64,000 nt of DNA from Kutzneria kofuensis (GCF_014203355.1 NZ_JACHIR010000001.1:4590038-4654037), one strand, 5' to 3'. Shown: positions 24,061-32,783, counted from the first letter of the stretch. Notes: generated by a model from the sequence alone, not told the origin. Program-made: numbers and translations.

Positions 24061-25389
24061 ATGAGTCTGCTCGCGGTGGGTGTGTCGCACCGCACGGCCG
24101 ACGTGCGCCTGCTGGAGCGGCTGGCGGTGTCCGCGGACGGCATGGCCAAGCTGCTCGACGAGCTGCTCGGCCAGGAGAACGTGACCGAGGCGCTGCTGCT
24201 GTCCACGTGCAACCGGATCGAGGTGTACGCGGTCGTCGACGCCTTCCACGGCGGTCTGGCCGACGTCACCTCCGTGCTCTCGCGGCACTCCGGCATCGAG
24301 GTCAACGAGCTGTGCGAGCACTTCTACGTGCACTACGCCGCGGCGGCGGTGGAGCACCTGTTCTCGGTGTCCGCCGGCCTGGACTCGATGGTCGTGGGCG
24401 AGGCCCAGATCCTCGGCCAGCTGCGCGGCGCGTACGCCGACGCCGATGACGCCGGCACCGTCGGCAAGACCCTGCACGAGGTCGTGCAGCAGGCGCTGCG
24501 GGTCGGCAAGCGGGTGCACAGCGAGACCGGCATCGACCACGCCGGCGCGTCGGTGGTGTCCGAGGCGCTGGCCGACGCCGAGCGGGTGCTCGACGGCCTG
24601 GCCGGGCGCCGGGCGCTGCTGGTCGGCGCCGGCTCGATGGGCGGGCTGGCCGCCGCGCACCTGCGCCGCGCCGGCATCGGCGAGATCGTCATCGCCAACC
24701 GCACCCCGGCCAACGGGGACCGGCTGGCCGCGGCGCTGACCGGCGAGGGCGTGCCCGCCCGCGCGGTCGGCCTGGACCGCCTCGACGATGAGATCTCCGC
24801 CACGGACGTGCTGCTCGCCTGCACCGGCGCGATGGACGTGGTGGTCGACGTGGACCGGTTCCGGCCGGGCGTCCGCCGCGGCCCGCTGGTCGTCTGCGAC
24901 CTGGGCCTGCCGCGCGACGTGGACCCCGCGGTCGGCGACCTGGACGGCGTCACGCTGGTCGATCTGGAGACGTTGCAGCAGCGGCTGGCCGCCGCGCCGG
25001 CGGCCCTGGACACCGAGCGGGCCCGGCGCATCGTCGCCGACGGCGTGCGCGACTACCTGGCCGGTCAGCGCTCGGCCGCGGTCACCCCGACGGTGACCGC
25101 GCTGCGCCGTCGCGCGGCCGAGGTGGTGGACGCCGAACTGTTGCGATTGGACTCGCGGCTCCCGGACCTGGATGATTCCATCCGTGCGGAGCTGGCCCGG
25201 ACGGTCCGCAGGGTGGTGGACAAGCTGCTGCACACCCCGACCGTCCGCGTCAAGGAACTGGCTTCGTCGCCCGGCGGGGCCGGCTACGCGGACGCGTTGC
25301 GGGAGCTCTTCGAGCTCGACCCGCAGGCGCCGAGGGTGGTCAGCTCGCCACGCACTGTAGAGACCGAGCACGGCGGTGGAGACCGGTGA
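24061..25389 (+). CDS. hemA: Glutamyl-tRNA reductase
   Basis: First step of C5-pathway haem synthesis, reducing glutamyl-tRNA to glutamate-1-semialdehyde with NADPH. 442 residues. Catalytic Cys50 lies in [13 protein letters not shown], the tRNA/substrate helix shows [13 protein letters not shown], and the NADPH motif is [19 protein letters not shown]-terminal dimerisation helix follows. The ATG at 24061 is preferred over an in-frame GTG nine bases earlier. hemC begins at a GTG overlapping the stop. Confidence 0.96.
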   Translation: MSLLAVGVSHRTADVRLLERLAVSADGMAKLLDELLGQENVTEALLLSTCNRIEVYAVVDAFHGGLADVTSVLSRHSGIEVNELCEHFYVHYAAAAVEHLFSVSAGLDSMVVGEAQILGQLRGAYADADDAGTVGKTLHEVVQQALRVGKRVHSETGIDHAGASVVSEALADAERVLDGLAGRRALLVGAGSMGGLAAAHLRRAGIGEIVIANRTPANGDRLAAALTGEGVPARAVGLDRLDDEISATDVLLACTGAMDVVVDVDRFRPGVRRGPLVVCDLGLPRDVDPAVGDLDGVTLVDLETLQQRLAAAPAALDTERARRIVADGVRDYLAGQRSAAVTPTVTALRRRAAEVVDAELLRLDSRLPDLDDSIRAELARTVRRVVDKLLHTPTVRVKELASSPGGAGYADALRELFELDPQAPRVVSSPRTVETEHGGGDR

Positions 25390-26324
25390 ACCGGACGTTG
25401 AGGATCGGAACCCGAGGCAGTGCCCTCGCACTGGCGCAGACCGGCATGATGGCCGAGCGGCTGGAGCGCGCGGGCGCCACGGTGGAGATCGTCACCGTGA
25501 CCACCCCGGGCGACCGCTCGCACGCGCCGATCGCCGAGATCGGCGTCGGCGTGTTCACGTCGGCCCTGCGGGACGCGCTGGCCAACGACGAGGTGGACGT
25601 GGCCGTCCACTCGTACAAGGACCTGCCGACGGCTCCCGACCCGCGGCTGGTGCTGGCCGCCGTGCCCACCCGCGAGGACCCCAGGGACGCCCTGGTCGCG
25701 CGGGACGGCATGGTGCTCGGCGAGCTGCCGGCCGGCTCCCGGGTCGGCACCGGCGCGGCCCGGCGGGTCGCCCAGCTCGAGGCCCTGGGCCTCGGCCTGG
25801 AGCTCGTGCCGATCCGCGGCAACGTGGACACCCGGATCCGCAAGGTGCTCGACGGCGAGCTCGACGCCGTCGTGGTGGCCGCGGCGGGCCTGTCCCGGCT
25901 CGGCCGGCTCGACGTGGTGACCGAGTTGCTCGACCCGATCCAGATGCTGCCCGCCCCCGCGCAGGGGGCGCTGGCGGTGGAGTGCCGGGTCGACGACGTC
26001 GACACCGAGCACCTGCTCCGCTCCTGCCTGGATGATCAGGCCAGTAGGGCCGCTGTCACCGCCGAGCGCGCGATGCTTGCCGCGCTGGAGGCCGGGTGCA
26101 GCGCGCCCGTCGGCGCACTGGCCGATGTGGTGGAAGACCTCGACGACGACGGCCGGACGGTGCTCCGCCTGTCGTTGCGCGGGGTCGCCGCGACGCCGCA
26201 GAACGAGCTGCTGCGGGCGTCGGCCACCGGTGACTTGACCACAGCAGAGCAGTTGGGCCGGGCGCTCGCGGCCGAACTGCTTGATCTCGGCGCCACCGTG
26301 CTCAGTGGCCCGGGGAGCAAGTGA
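25386..26324 (+). CDS. hemC: Porphobilinogen deaminase (hydroxymethylbilane synthase)
   Basis: Joins four porphobilinogen units into hydroxymethylbilane. 312 residues; begins [18 protein letters not shown], contains the substrate arginine region [12 protein letters not shown] and the cofactor-binding Cys238 in [16 protein letters not shown] start overlaps the hemA stop by four bases, and the hemC stop overlaps the upstream candidate start of hemD. Part of the rex-hemACD operon. Confidence 0.96.
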   Translation: MNRTLRIGTRGSALALAQTGMMAERLERAGATVEIVTVTTPGDRSHAPIAEIGVGVFTSALRDALANDEVDVAVHSYKDLPTAPDPRLVLAAVPTREDPRDALVARDGMVLGELPAGSRVGTGAARRVAQLEALGLGLELVPIRGNVDTRIRKVLDGELDAVVVAAAGLSRLGRLDVVTELLDPIQMLPAPAQGALAVECRVDDVDTEHLLRSCLDDQASRAAVTAERAMLAALEAGCSAPVGALADVVEDLDDDGRTVLRLSLRGVAATPQNELLRASATGDLTTAEQLGRALAAELLDLGATVLSGPGSK

Positions 26325-26338
26325 TGGGGAGTGCCCTG

Positions 26339-27871
26339 ATGACGACCCGCGCACGTAAGACCCCCGGACGCGTCGCGTTCGTGGGTTCCGGCCCCGGCGA
26401 CGCCGGGCTGCTGACGGTCCGGGCCACGGAGTTGCTAGCCAGGGCAGAGCTGGTGGTGACCGACCCGGACGTGCCGAAAGAGGTGGTCGGCCTCGCCGAG
26501 GGCGCCGAGGTGCGGCCCGCGGTCGGCGAGGCCGCGGACGTGGCCAAGGACCTGGTCAACGAGGCCCGCAACGGGCGCAGCGTGGTCCGGCTGGTCTCGG
26601 GTGACCCGCTTACGCTGGACGCGGTCGTGACCGAGGCGCAGTGCGTGGCCAAGTCCACTGTGGACTTCGACGTGGTGCCCGGGGTTCCCGGCGGCACCGC
26701 GGTTCCCGCGTACGCCGGCGTCGCGCTCGGCGCCGTGCACACCGAGGCCGACGTCCGGTCCACTGTGGACTGGGCCGGGCTGGCCGCCGCGCCGGGCACG
26801 CTTGTCTTGCACGCCACCGGTTCCCACCTCGCCGAGGCCGCGTCCTCGTTGGTGGAGAACGGTTTGGCCCCGCAGACCCCGGTCGCGGTGACCGCCGGCG
26901 GCACCGCCTTCGGGCAGAAGACCGTGGACACCTCGCTGGCCTCGCTCGCCGCCGACGCCGGCGACCTGAGCGGCCAGCTGGTCGTCACCGTCGGCAGCTC
27001 CGTCGCCGGCCGGTCGAAGCTGTCCTGGTGGGAGTCGCGGGCGCTGTACGGCTGGCGGGTGCTGGTGCCCCGCACCAAGGAGCAGGCCGGCGCCATGAGC
27101 GAGCGGCTGCGTGAGCACGGCGCGATCCCGGTCGAGGTGCCGACGATCTCCGTCGAGCCGCCGCGCAGCCCGGCCCAGATGGAGCGCTCGGTCAAGGGCC
27201 TGGTCGACGGCCGCTACCAGTGGGTCATCTTCACCTCCACCAACGCGGTGCGCGCGGTGTGGGAGAAGTTCCGCGAGTTCGGCCTGGACGCCCGCGCGTT
27301 CTCCGGCGTGAAGATCGCCTGCGTCGGCGAGAGCACCGCCGCCAAGGTGCGGTCCTTCGGGATCATCCCCGAGCTGATCCCGTCCGGCGAGCAGTCCAGC
27401 GAGGGCCTGCTGGCCGACTTCCCGCCCTACGACGACATCCTGGACCCGGTGGACCGGGTGCTGCTGCCGCGGGCCGACATCGCCACCGAGACGCTGGCGG
27501 CCGGGCTGCGCGAGCGCGGCTGGGAGATCGACGACGTGACGGCGTACCGCACCGTGCGGGCCGCGCCGCCGCCCGCCGACACCCGCGAGATGATCAAGTC
27601 CGGTGGCTTCGACGCGGTCTGCTTCACGTCCTCGTCCACGGTGCGCAACCTCGTCGGCATCGCCGGCAAGCCGCACACCCGGACGCTGGTGGCGTGCATC
27701 GGTCCGCAGACCGCCGAAACCGCCCGCGAGTTCGGCCTGCGCGTTGACGTGCAGCCCGAGTTCGCCACCGTGCCGGCCCTGGTGGACGCGCTGGCCCAGC
27801 ACGCCGCCCGGCTGCGTGCCGAGGGCGCGCTGCCGCCGCCGCGCAAGACCAAGCGCCTGCGCCGGTCGTGA
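26339..27871 (+). CDS. hemD: Uroporphyrinogen-III synthase fused to a degenerate methyltransferase domain
   Basis: About 510 residues. Residues 1-230 resemble a tetrapyrrole methylase (RVAFVGSGPGDAGLLTVRA), and residues 255-490 are the HemD cyclase domain (YGWRVLVPRTKEQAGAMSER, VIFTSTNAVRA, CFTSSSTVRN). In the methylase half the usual GGDPFxFGRGGEE stretch is replaced by SGDPLTLDAVVTEA, so SAM-dependent methylation is doubtful and HemD activity is the certain function. ATG at 26339 aligns with the mycobacterial N-terminus and has GGGGAG upstream; ATG at 26324 (TGATG overlap with hemC) is an equally coupled alternative. Confidence 0.9.
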   Translation: MTTRARKTPGRVAFVGSGPGDAGLLTVRATELLARAELVVTDPDVPKEVVGLAEGAEVRPAVGEAADVAKDLVNEARNGRSVVRLVSGDPLTLDAVVTEAQCVAKSTVDFDVVPGVPGGTAVPAYAGVALGAVHTEADVRSTVDWAGLAAAPGTLVLHATGSHLAEAASSLVENGLAPQTPVAVTAGGTAFGQKTVDTSLASLAADAGDLSGQLVVTVGSSVAGRSKLSWWESRALYGWRVLVPRTKEQAGAMSERLREHGAIPVEVPTISVEPPRSPAQMERSVKGLVDGRYQWVIFTSTNAVRAVWEKFREFGLDARAFSGVKIACVGESTAAKVRSFGIIPELIPSGEQSSEGLLADFPPYDDILDPVDRVLLPRADIATETLAAGLRERGWEIDDVTAYRTVRAAPPPADTREMIKSGGFDAVCFTSSSTVRNLVGIAGKPHTRTLVACIGPQTAETAREFGLRVDVQPEFATVPALVDALAQHAARLRAEGALPPPRKTKRLRRS

Positions 27872-27894
27872 CAACCGAGAAGATCTGACGCTGT

Positions 27895-27937
27895 GAACGG
27901 ACCATTCCCAAACTCCGAGTTGAGGAATGGTCCGTTC
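27895..27937. repeat. Dispersed palindrome, copy 2
   Basis: Twenty-one-base arms (27895-27915 and 27917-27937) around a central C, with two mismatched pairs; the right arm is identical to that of copy 1 at 15123-15167. It fills the hemD-hemB gap, so if it terminates transcription hemB needs its own promoter, for which only about 24 bases remain before the start. Confidence 0.88.
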
Positions 27938-27961
27938 CGAGCTTTATAGGGAGTACTCGTC

Positions 27962-28936
27962 GTGTTCCCCACCCATCGTCCCCGCCGGCTGCGCCGCACC
28001 CCGGCGATGCGCCGCCTGGTCAGCGAGACCAGCGTCCAGCCGCGCCAGCTGATCCTGCCGATGTTCGTCAAGGAGGGCGCGACCGAGCCGATTCCGGTCG
28101 CCTCCATGCCCGGCGTCGTCCAGCACACCCGCGACACCCTGCGCAAGGCAGCCGTGGAGGCCGTGCAGGCCGGCGTCGGCGGCCTGATGGTGTACGGCGT
28201 GCCGCTGACCCACGACGCGGTCGGCTCCGGCGCGACCGACCCCAACGGCATCCTCAACGTGGTCCTGCGGGACCTGCGCAGCGAGCTCGGCGACGACACC
28301 GTGCTGATGTCCGACCTGTGCCTGGACGAGTTCACCGACCACGGCCACTGCGGCGTGCTCGACCCGGACGGCGCCGTGGACAACGACGCCACCCTGCGCA
28401 TCTACGCCGACATGGCCATCGAGCAGGCCCGCTCCGGCGCCCACCTGGTCGGCACCAGCGGCATGATGGACGGCCAGGTCGGCGTCATCCGCGAGGCGCT
28501 GGACGAGGCCGGCTACCTGGACACCGGAATCCTGGCCTACACCGCCAAGTACGCGTCGGCCTTCTACGGCCCGTTCCGCGAGGCCGTCGGGTCCCAGCTC
28601 AAGGGCGATCGCAAGACGTACCAACAGGATCCGGCCAACGCGCGGGAGGCGCTGCGCGAGCTGTCGCTGGACCTGGCCGAGGGCGCGGACATCGTGATGG
28701 TCAAGCCGGGGCTGCCGTACCTGGACATTCTGCGGGTCATCGCCGACAACTCGGAGGTGCCGGTCGCGTCCTACCAGGTGTCCGGCGAGTACGCGATGGT
28801 GGAGGCGGCGGCCGCGAACGGCTGGCTGGACCGGCAGCGCACCATCCTGGAGACGCTGACCTCGATCCGCCGGGCCGGCGCCGACATGATCCTCACCTAC
28901 TGGGCCGTCGAGGCCGCGCACTGGCTGTCCTCGTGA
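27962..28936 (+). CDS. hemB: Porphobilinogen synthase (ALA dehydratase)
   Basis: Condenses two 5-aminolevulinate molecules. 324 residues. Active-site lysines lie in [15 protein letters not shown] and [12 protein letters not shown]. The metal-site segment reads [14 protein letters not shown], keeping fewer cysteines than zinc-type enzymes and so pointing to a magnesium-type or mixed enzyme. GTG start with AGGGAG at 27948-27953. The stop overlaps the start of a membrane protein gene by four bases. Confidence 0.95.
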   Translation: MFPTHRPRRLRRTPAMRRLVSETSVQPRQLILPMFVKEGATEPIPVASMPGVVQHTRDTLRKAAVEAVQAGVGGLMVYGVPLTHDAVGSGATDPNGILNVVLRDLRSELGDDTVLMSDLCLDEFTDHGHCGVLDPDGAVDNDATLRIYADMAIEQARSGAHLVGTSGMMDGQVGVIREALDEAGYLDTGILAYTAKYASAFYGPFREAVGSQLKGDRKTYQQDPANAREALRELSLDLAEGADIVMVKPGLPYLDILRVIADNSEVPVASYQVSGEYAMVEAAAANGWLDRQRTILETLTSIRRAGADMILTYWAVEAAHWLSS

Positions 28937-29445
28937 CCCCACCCCGTGCGGTCGACGTGGCGCGCTGGCTGTGGGTGGCCGGCGCGCTGCTGTCGGCGGT
29001 GCGGTCCTTTCTGGTGCTGGCCGACCGGCAGGGCCTGCGGGACCAGGTCCGGCAGGTGGACCCGTCGCTGACCATGCAGCAGATCGAGGCCGCCGTGAAC
29101 GGCGAGATCATCCTCGGTGTGCTGTTCAGCGCGGCGGTCGTCGCGCTGTACGTGTTGGTGGCCAACAAGATGCGCGCCGGCCGGGCGTGGGCCCGAGTGT
29201 TGCTCACCTTCTTCGGCGTGATCTTCGTGGTGCTCGGCGGGCTGGGCCTGATCGGCCTCGCGGACGGGTTGGCCACGGCGCAGGGGCTCAGCGTCGACCC
29301 GGTGGAGGTGGCGCTGTCCGCGGTCGGACTGGTGGTGGACGTGGCCGCGTTGGTGGCGATGTGGCTGCGGCCGTCCAACGACTACTTCCGGGCGTCGTCG
29401 GTGCGCTTTGCCATGCCACCGCGGCAGGAGCAGTTCCCGCGGTGA
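28933..29445 (+). CDS. Four-helix membrane protein A downstream of hemB
   Basis: 170 residues with four hydrophobic segments. Shared features with the protein encoded at 29620-30072 are a [15 protein letters not shown] stretch before helix 2, an amphipathic [20 protein letters not shown] motif before helix 3, and a C-terminal [16 protein letters not shown] motif, so the two are tandem paralogues. Small membrane proteins also follow hemB in mycobacteria (Rv0513/Rv0514). Function unknown. GTG start overlaps the hemB stop. Confidence 0.75.
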   Translation: MTPPRAVDVARWLWVAGALLSAVRSFLVLADRQGLRDQVRQVDPSLTMQQIEAAVNGEIILGVLFSAAVVALYVLVANKMRAGRAWARVLLTFFGVIFVVLGGLGLIGLADGLATAQGLSVDPVEVALSAVGLVVDVAALVAMWLRPSNDYFRASSVRFAMPPRQEQFPR

Positions 29446-29490
29446 CAGGGCCCTTGCCGCACGTTCCGCGCGGGGCGAGGCCGCTCGTGA

Positions 29491-29591
29491 CCGGTGCCTT
29501 CCCTCGCCACATTTCGATCGCCCGCGTCGGCTCGTGCGGTGGGAGCGTCGCGTGGCGGGCGATCGAAATGTGGCAACGGTCCAGGCACCGG
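29491..29591. repeat. Nested inverted repeat, MITE-like
   Basis: Inner perfect 20-base arms (29506-29525 and 29555-29574, beginning GCCACATTTCGATCG) enclose 29 bases; outer 8-base arms (29491-29498 CCGGTGCC and 29584-29591 GGCACCGG) extend the structure to 101 bases. Arms are AT-richer than the surroundings. It separates the two paralogous membrane protein genes. Confidence 0.85.
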
Positions 29592-29607
29592 CGCGGCCTC
29601 GCGCGTG

Positions 29608-29613
29608 TACCGT
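29608..29613 (+). promoter_or_regulatory. -10 element TACCGT, leaderless type
   Basis: TACCGT is followed by six bases and the GTG at 29620, giving the second membrane gene its own transcript beyond the inverted repeat. Confidence 0.45.
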
Positions 29614-29619
29614 GCGGCC

Positions 29620-30072
29620 GTGACCATTGACGAATCGGACGAGCAGGACGTGGTCGTCCGACCCAAGCTCGTCACCACCGCCATCGTGCTGTGGGCGCTG
29701 GACGCGATCGCCTACCTCGGCGGGGCCACGCTGGTGATGACCAGTCACAGCGCCATCGTCGACTCGCTGCTCAGGACGGCGCCGAAGACCGTCACCCGGG
29801 ACCAGATCAACGGGCAGCTCACCTTCGAGGAGTTCACCGGGCTCGGCGTCGGCCTCCTGGCCGTGGTGTTCGTGTACCTGCTGATGAAGGGCAACCGCTG
29901 GGCGCGGATCGCGCTGGTGGTGCTGGCCTTCGTGCAGCTGGCCTGCCAGTTGGCGTTCGGCATCGGCATCGTCCCGATCTCCGCCGGCACCCTGCTCGGC
30001 CTCGTCGGCCTCGCCCTCCTGTACTTCCCGTCCTCCAACGCGTACTTCGCCGGACTCAAGCGACTGGCGTGA
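29620..30072 (+). CDS. Four-helix membrane protein B, paralogue of A
   Basis: 150 residues, four hydrophobic segments, ending LLYFPSSNAYFAGLKRLA. See the shared motifs with the protein encoded at 28933-29445. The GTG at 29620 follows a -10 element by six bases and begins the conserved part; an open frame extends further upstream into the inverted repeat but contains no membrane sequence. The stop overlaps the next GTG (GTGA). Function unknown. Confidence 0.75.
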   Translation: MTIDESDEQDVVVRPKLVTTAIVLWALDAIAYLGGATLVMTSHSAIVDSLLRTAPKTVTRDQINGQLTFEEFTGLGVGLLAVVFVYLLMKGNRWARIALVVLAFVQLACQLAFGIGIVPISAGTLLGLVGLALLYFPSSNAYFAGLKRLA

Positions 30073-30491
30073 CCGTTCGCTACGCCGAGCCGGGCTCGTC
30101 GTTCTGGCCCGTGCTGTGGGCCCCGGGCTTCGCGCTGCTGGGCGCGGGCGTCGAGGCGCTGAGCGGCTCGGTGCACTTCCTCGGCTGGGCCCTGGCCGCC
30201 CTGGTGTTGGCCGGCGTCTGGGCCCTGTGGGTGGCCGCGCGGCGCCGGCTGCGCTCCGTGTCGCTCACGGACGAGGTGCTGCGCCTGGGTGAGGAGGAGC
30301 TGCCGGTCGCCGACATCGCCGCCGTCGAGGAGGACGAGCCCGAGGCGGCGAAGGTGCTGGGCGGCGGCTGGACGACCCCGAAGGGCACCGGCGCCGTCCC
30401 GTTGCGGCTGCGTGACGGCAAGGTCGTGCTGGCGTGGGCCCGTCGCCCGGACGCGCTGGCGACCGCGCTGAGGGCATTGCTGGCGACGTGA
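30069..30491 (+). CDS. Two-helix membrane protein with cytoplasmic C-terminal domain
   Basis: 140 residues: two hydrophobic segments in the first 60 residues (FWPVLWAPGFALLGAGVEAL and a second ending WVAARRRLRS), then a soluble beta-rich part (LRLGEEELPVADIAAVEEDE, VVLAWARRPDALATALRALL). The shape recalls DUF3093-type proteins, but I cannot assign the family with confidence. It overlaps the preceding gene by four bases and is likely cotranscribed. Function unknown. Confidence 0.7.
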   Translation: MTVRYAEPGSSFWPVLWAPGFALLGAGVEALSGSVHFLGWALAALVLAGVWALWVAARRRLRSVSLTDEVLRLGEEELPVADIAAVEEDEPEAAKVLGGGWTTPKGTGAVPLRLRDGKVVLAWARRPDALATALRALLAT

Positions 30492-30504
30492 GAGGCTGGA
30501 GGGC

Positions 30505-30840
30505 ATGAGCAGCCCCCGGTTGAACCAGCCGTGGCGCGCCGCGGTGGCGGGCGGCCTGGTGGTCGTCGCCGTGCTCGCGGTTTTCGCCGCCGTGTGGAGC
30601 TGGCAGAACGGCATCATCCGGTACGACATCCCGGCCGGCAACGGCACCCCGGAGCTGGTGTCGACGCGCTTCGTCGGCAGCTGGATGGCGACCGCGGTGG
30701 GCCTGGGCACGCTGGCGGCGCTGCTGCTGGTGAGCGCGGGCCGGCAGGTGCTGCTGGCCCTGCGCACCCGGGACAGCAACCCGCTGCCGCCGGTGCAGAC
30801 CGCCGAGCCGCCGGTGGAGACCGCGGAGCCGTCCGCCTAG
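30505..30840 (+). CDS. Small two-helix membrane protein
   Basis: 111 residues with hydrophobic segments at about 13-33 and 60-78 and a repeated acidic tail (VQTAEPPVETAEPSA). The ATG follows a GGCTGGAGGGC ribosome-binding site, 13 bases after the preceding stop. Last gene of the small membrane protein run; it converges on the TetR gene, their stop codons sharing the bases CTAG. No function known. Confidence 0.72.
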   Translation: MSSPRLNQPWRAAVAGGLVVVAVLAVFAAVWSWQNGIIRYDIPAGNGTPELVSTRFVGSWMATAVGLGTLAALLLVSAGRQVLLALRTRDSNPLPPVQTAEPPVETAEPSA

Positions 30841-31463
30841 ACCTCCGGCAGCACCGGCCACTTTCGCGGGGTCGAGGGGCCGCCGGCCATGCGCAGCGCC
30901 AGCTCGATGTAGCGGCGGTGCATCTCGGTGGCCGTGAGCACGCCGTCGTCCCGGAACCACTCGCTGATCAGTCCGCACATGTCCAGCACGGCCCGGGCGG
31001 TCGTGGCGGCGGAGCCGTCGACGAGATGGAACACGCCGGCCTGCTGACCGGCTTCGAGCACGTCGGCGAGCTGGTCCCGGAGGCGGCGGCGGATGACCAG
31101 GACGTCTTCGAGACGGGCACTGGTGAGGTAGCGGTACTCGTGGTTGCCGACCCGCGAGCGTTCACGGAACTGGGCGTGGGCGGCGACATGCACGGCGACC
31201 AGGGCGGCGTACTGGTCCACGGGATCGTCGCCGGCGGCGTCGCGGGCCTGCCGGGTGTGCCGTTCCAGCTCGGCGTGGATGTCCAGGACCAGTTCGTAGA
31301 GCAGCTGGTCCTTGGACGGGAAGTGGTTGTACAGCGCGCCCTGGGTGAAGCCGCAGGCTTGCGTGATCTCCTTCACCGAGGTGGCGAGGAAGCCCCGTTC
31401 GTAGAACAGCGTGGTGGCCGCCGCCAGCAGTCTGTCCCGGGACCGGACCTCCACGCTCGTCAT
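30837..31463 (-). CDS. TetR-family transcriptional regulator
   Basis: 208 residues. N-terminal HTH is typical (RLLAAATTLFYERGFLATSV, EITQACGFTQGALYNHFPSK). The ligand domain has the TetR_C shape seen in regulators of acyl-CoA or steroid catabolism (AFRERSRVGNHEYRYL-like helix, ICLISEW-type helix). It is divergent from a binding-protein gene, with a strong operator candidate at 31520-31539 and a second repeat just upstream of its own ATG. Ligand unknown. Confidence 0.88.
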   Translation of the reverse strand: MTSVEVRSRDRLLAAATTLFYERGFLATSVKEITQACGFTQGALYNHFPSKDQLLYELVLDIHAELERHTRQARDAAGDDPVDQYAALVAVHVAAHAQFRERSRVGNHEYRYLTSARLEDVLVIRRRLRDQLADVLEAGQQAGVFHLVDGSAATTARAVLDMCGLISEWFRDDGVLTATEMHRRYIELALRMAGGPSTPRKWPVLPEV

Positions 31464-31464
31464 C

Positions 31465-31487
31465 GGTCAATAGTCGCCCACTTGACC
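31465..31487. promoter_or_regulatory. Inverted repeat GGTCAA-N11-TTGACC before the TetR gene
   Basis: Perfect 6-base arms immediately upstream of the TetR start codon. It may be a second operator or overlap the TetR gene's promoter. Confidence 0.4.
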
Positions 31488-31519
31488 GCGGCGGCGGACA
31501 GGCGGTAGGACCTCACGGG

Positions 31520-31539
31520 GTATATGAACGGTCATTTAC
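31520..31539. promoter_or_regulatory. TetR-type operator
   Basis: GTATATGAACGGTCATTTAC is a 20-base dyad with 8 of 10 pairs symmetric, in the TetR/binding-protein intergenic region. TATATG at 31521 may be the -10 hexamer of the lipoprotein gene, so the operator would cover it. Confidence 0.68.
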
Positions 31540-31562
31540 CGTACGAACGTGAAAGGCCCGCG

Positions 31563-32723
31563 TTGTCCTCCTCCCGACTCGCCGTCCTGACCGCCGTGCT
31601 CGCCCTCGCGCTGACCGCCTGCTCCGGCCTGTCGGCCGCGCCCAAGCCGACGAAGTCCTCGGTGGACTACGGCGCGCAGGCCATGCAGGCGACCCAGGCC
31701 GCGATCAGCGGCACGTACCACGAGCCGTCGGCGCAGCCCCGGCCGGCGGCGCCGGGCAAGAAGCTGGCGGTGATCTCGTCCGGCCAGAACGCGATCAGCT
31801 CGCTCGTGCCGGCCAACTCGGTGATGGAGGCGGCGCACGCGATCGGCTGGGACGCCCAGCTCTACGACGGCAAGCTCGACCCGAAGTCGTGGCCGGCGCT
31901 GGTGTCGCAGGCGGTGGCCAGCGGCGTGCAGGGCATCGTGCTGGTCGCCGTGGACTGCCCGGCGGTGGCCAAGCCGCTGGCCGAGGCCAAGGCCAAGGGC
32001 ATCAAGATCGTCGGGATCTTCGCCTTCGACTGCAACGACCCGCTGTTCGGCGGCAACGGCCCGGCGCTGTTCAGCTCGTACGTCGACTTCGGCCCGCCGG
32101 TGAACCGCAACATCGACGACTTCTCCGACCTCTACGGCGCCGACCAGGCCAACACCACCATCGCGCAGACCAACGGCGCGGCCAAGGTGGTGTTGGTGAC
32201 GGACAACGAGTTCACCTCGATCCGGCACGTCGTCGAGGGCTTTCGAAACACCATCGCCAAGTGCGCCACCTGTTCCGTCGTCGGCGAGGTGGACATCAAG
32301 GCGGCCGACCTGACCACGCCGAACGCCGAGGCGGCGGTGGAGAAGGCGTTGCGGGAGCATCCGAACGCCAATGCCGTGAAGAGCCCGTACACCGCCGCGA
32401 CGCTGGCCGCGGTCAGCCCGGCGGTGCTGAAGGTCAACCGGGCGGCGTCGCTGTACGTCATGGGCGGCGAGGGATTCGAGCCGGAGCTGGACCTGATCCG
32501 CAAGCACCAGGGCGTCTCCGCGGTCACGATCATCCCGTCCGACTGGTACGGCTGGGCCGCGGTCGACACGGTCAACAGCCTCTTCATCGGGCAGGAGCCG
32601 GCCGACTCGGGACTGGGCTGGCAGCTCATCGACGACGAGGTGAATCCGCCGTCGAACAACGCCTACAAGCCGACAATCGACTTCCGCGGGGCATATCGGG
32701 CGGCCTGGGGAAAGACCGGATGA
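31563..32723 (+). CDS. Sugar-type ABC substrate-binding lipoprotein, solitary
   Basis: 386 residues. The TTG at 31563 gives a clean lipoprotein signal (SSSRLAVLTAVLALALTACSG, lipobox LTAC), with GAAAGG six bases upstream; an earlier ATG at 31524 falls inside the operator. The mature part is a Peripla_BP_4 (ribose-type) binding protein (KLAVISSGQNA, GIVLVAVDCPAVAKPLAEA, VVLVTDNEFTSI). No permease or ATPase for it is in the window; the MacB-type transporter downstream is a different class. Ligand unknown. Confidence 0.83.
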   Translation: MSSSRLAVLTAVLALALTACSGLSAAPKPTKSSVDYGAQAMQATQAAISGTYHEPSAQPRPAAPGKKLAVISSGQNAISSLVPANSVMEAAHAIGWDAQLYDGKLDPKSWPALVSQAVASGVQGIVLVAVDCPAVAKPLAEAKAKGIKIVGIFAFDCNDPLFGGNGPALFSSYVDFGPPVNRNIDDFSDLYGADQANTTIAQTNGAAKVVLVTDNEFTSIRHVVEGFRNTIAKCATCSVVGEVDIKAADLTTPNAEAAVEKALREHPNANAVKSPYTAATLAAVSPAVLKVNRAASLYVMGGEGFEPELDLIRKHQGVSAVTIIPSDWYGWAAVDTVNSLFIGQEPADSGLGWQLIDDEVNPPSNNAYKPTIDFRGAYRAAWGKTG

Positions 32724-32728
32724 GCCAC

Positions 32729-32783
32729 CTTCAGGTAACTCACAGGCAGCGTCCAGTCTGGTGACAGGCTGAGCACAGAGGAT
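32729..32783 (+). promoter_or_regulatory. Five CAG half-sites at 11-bp spacing (OmpR-type array)
   Basis: CAG begins at 32732, 32743, 32754, 32765 and 32776, each 11 bases apart, mostly as CAGG. OmpR/PhoB regulators bind tandem direct repeats phased at about one helical turn. The array lies about 85 bases upstream of the seven-gene operon that encodes such a regulator. I infer autoregulation. Confidence 0.65.

Noticed and set aside
31524-31562. ATG at 31524 as the start of the binding lipoprotein
   Set aside because: It lies in the 20-base operator and would place charged residues ahead of the lipoprotein signal; TTG at 31563 has a ribosome-binding site and a proper signal peptide.
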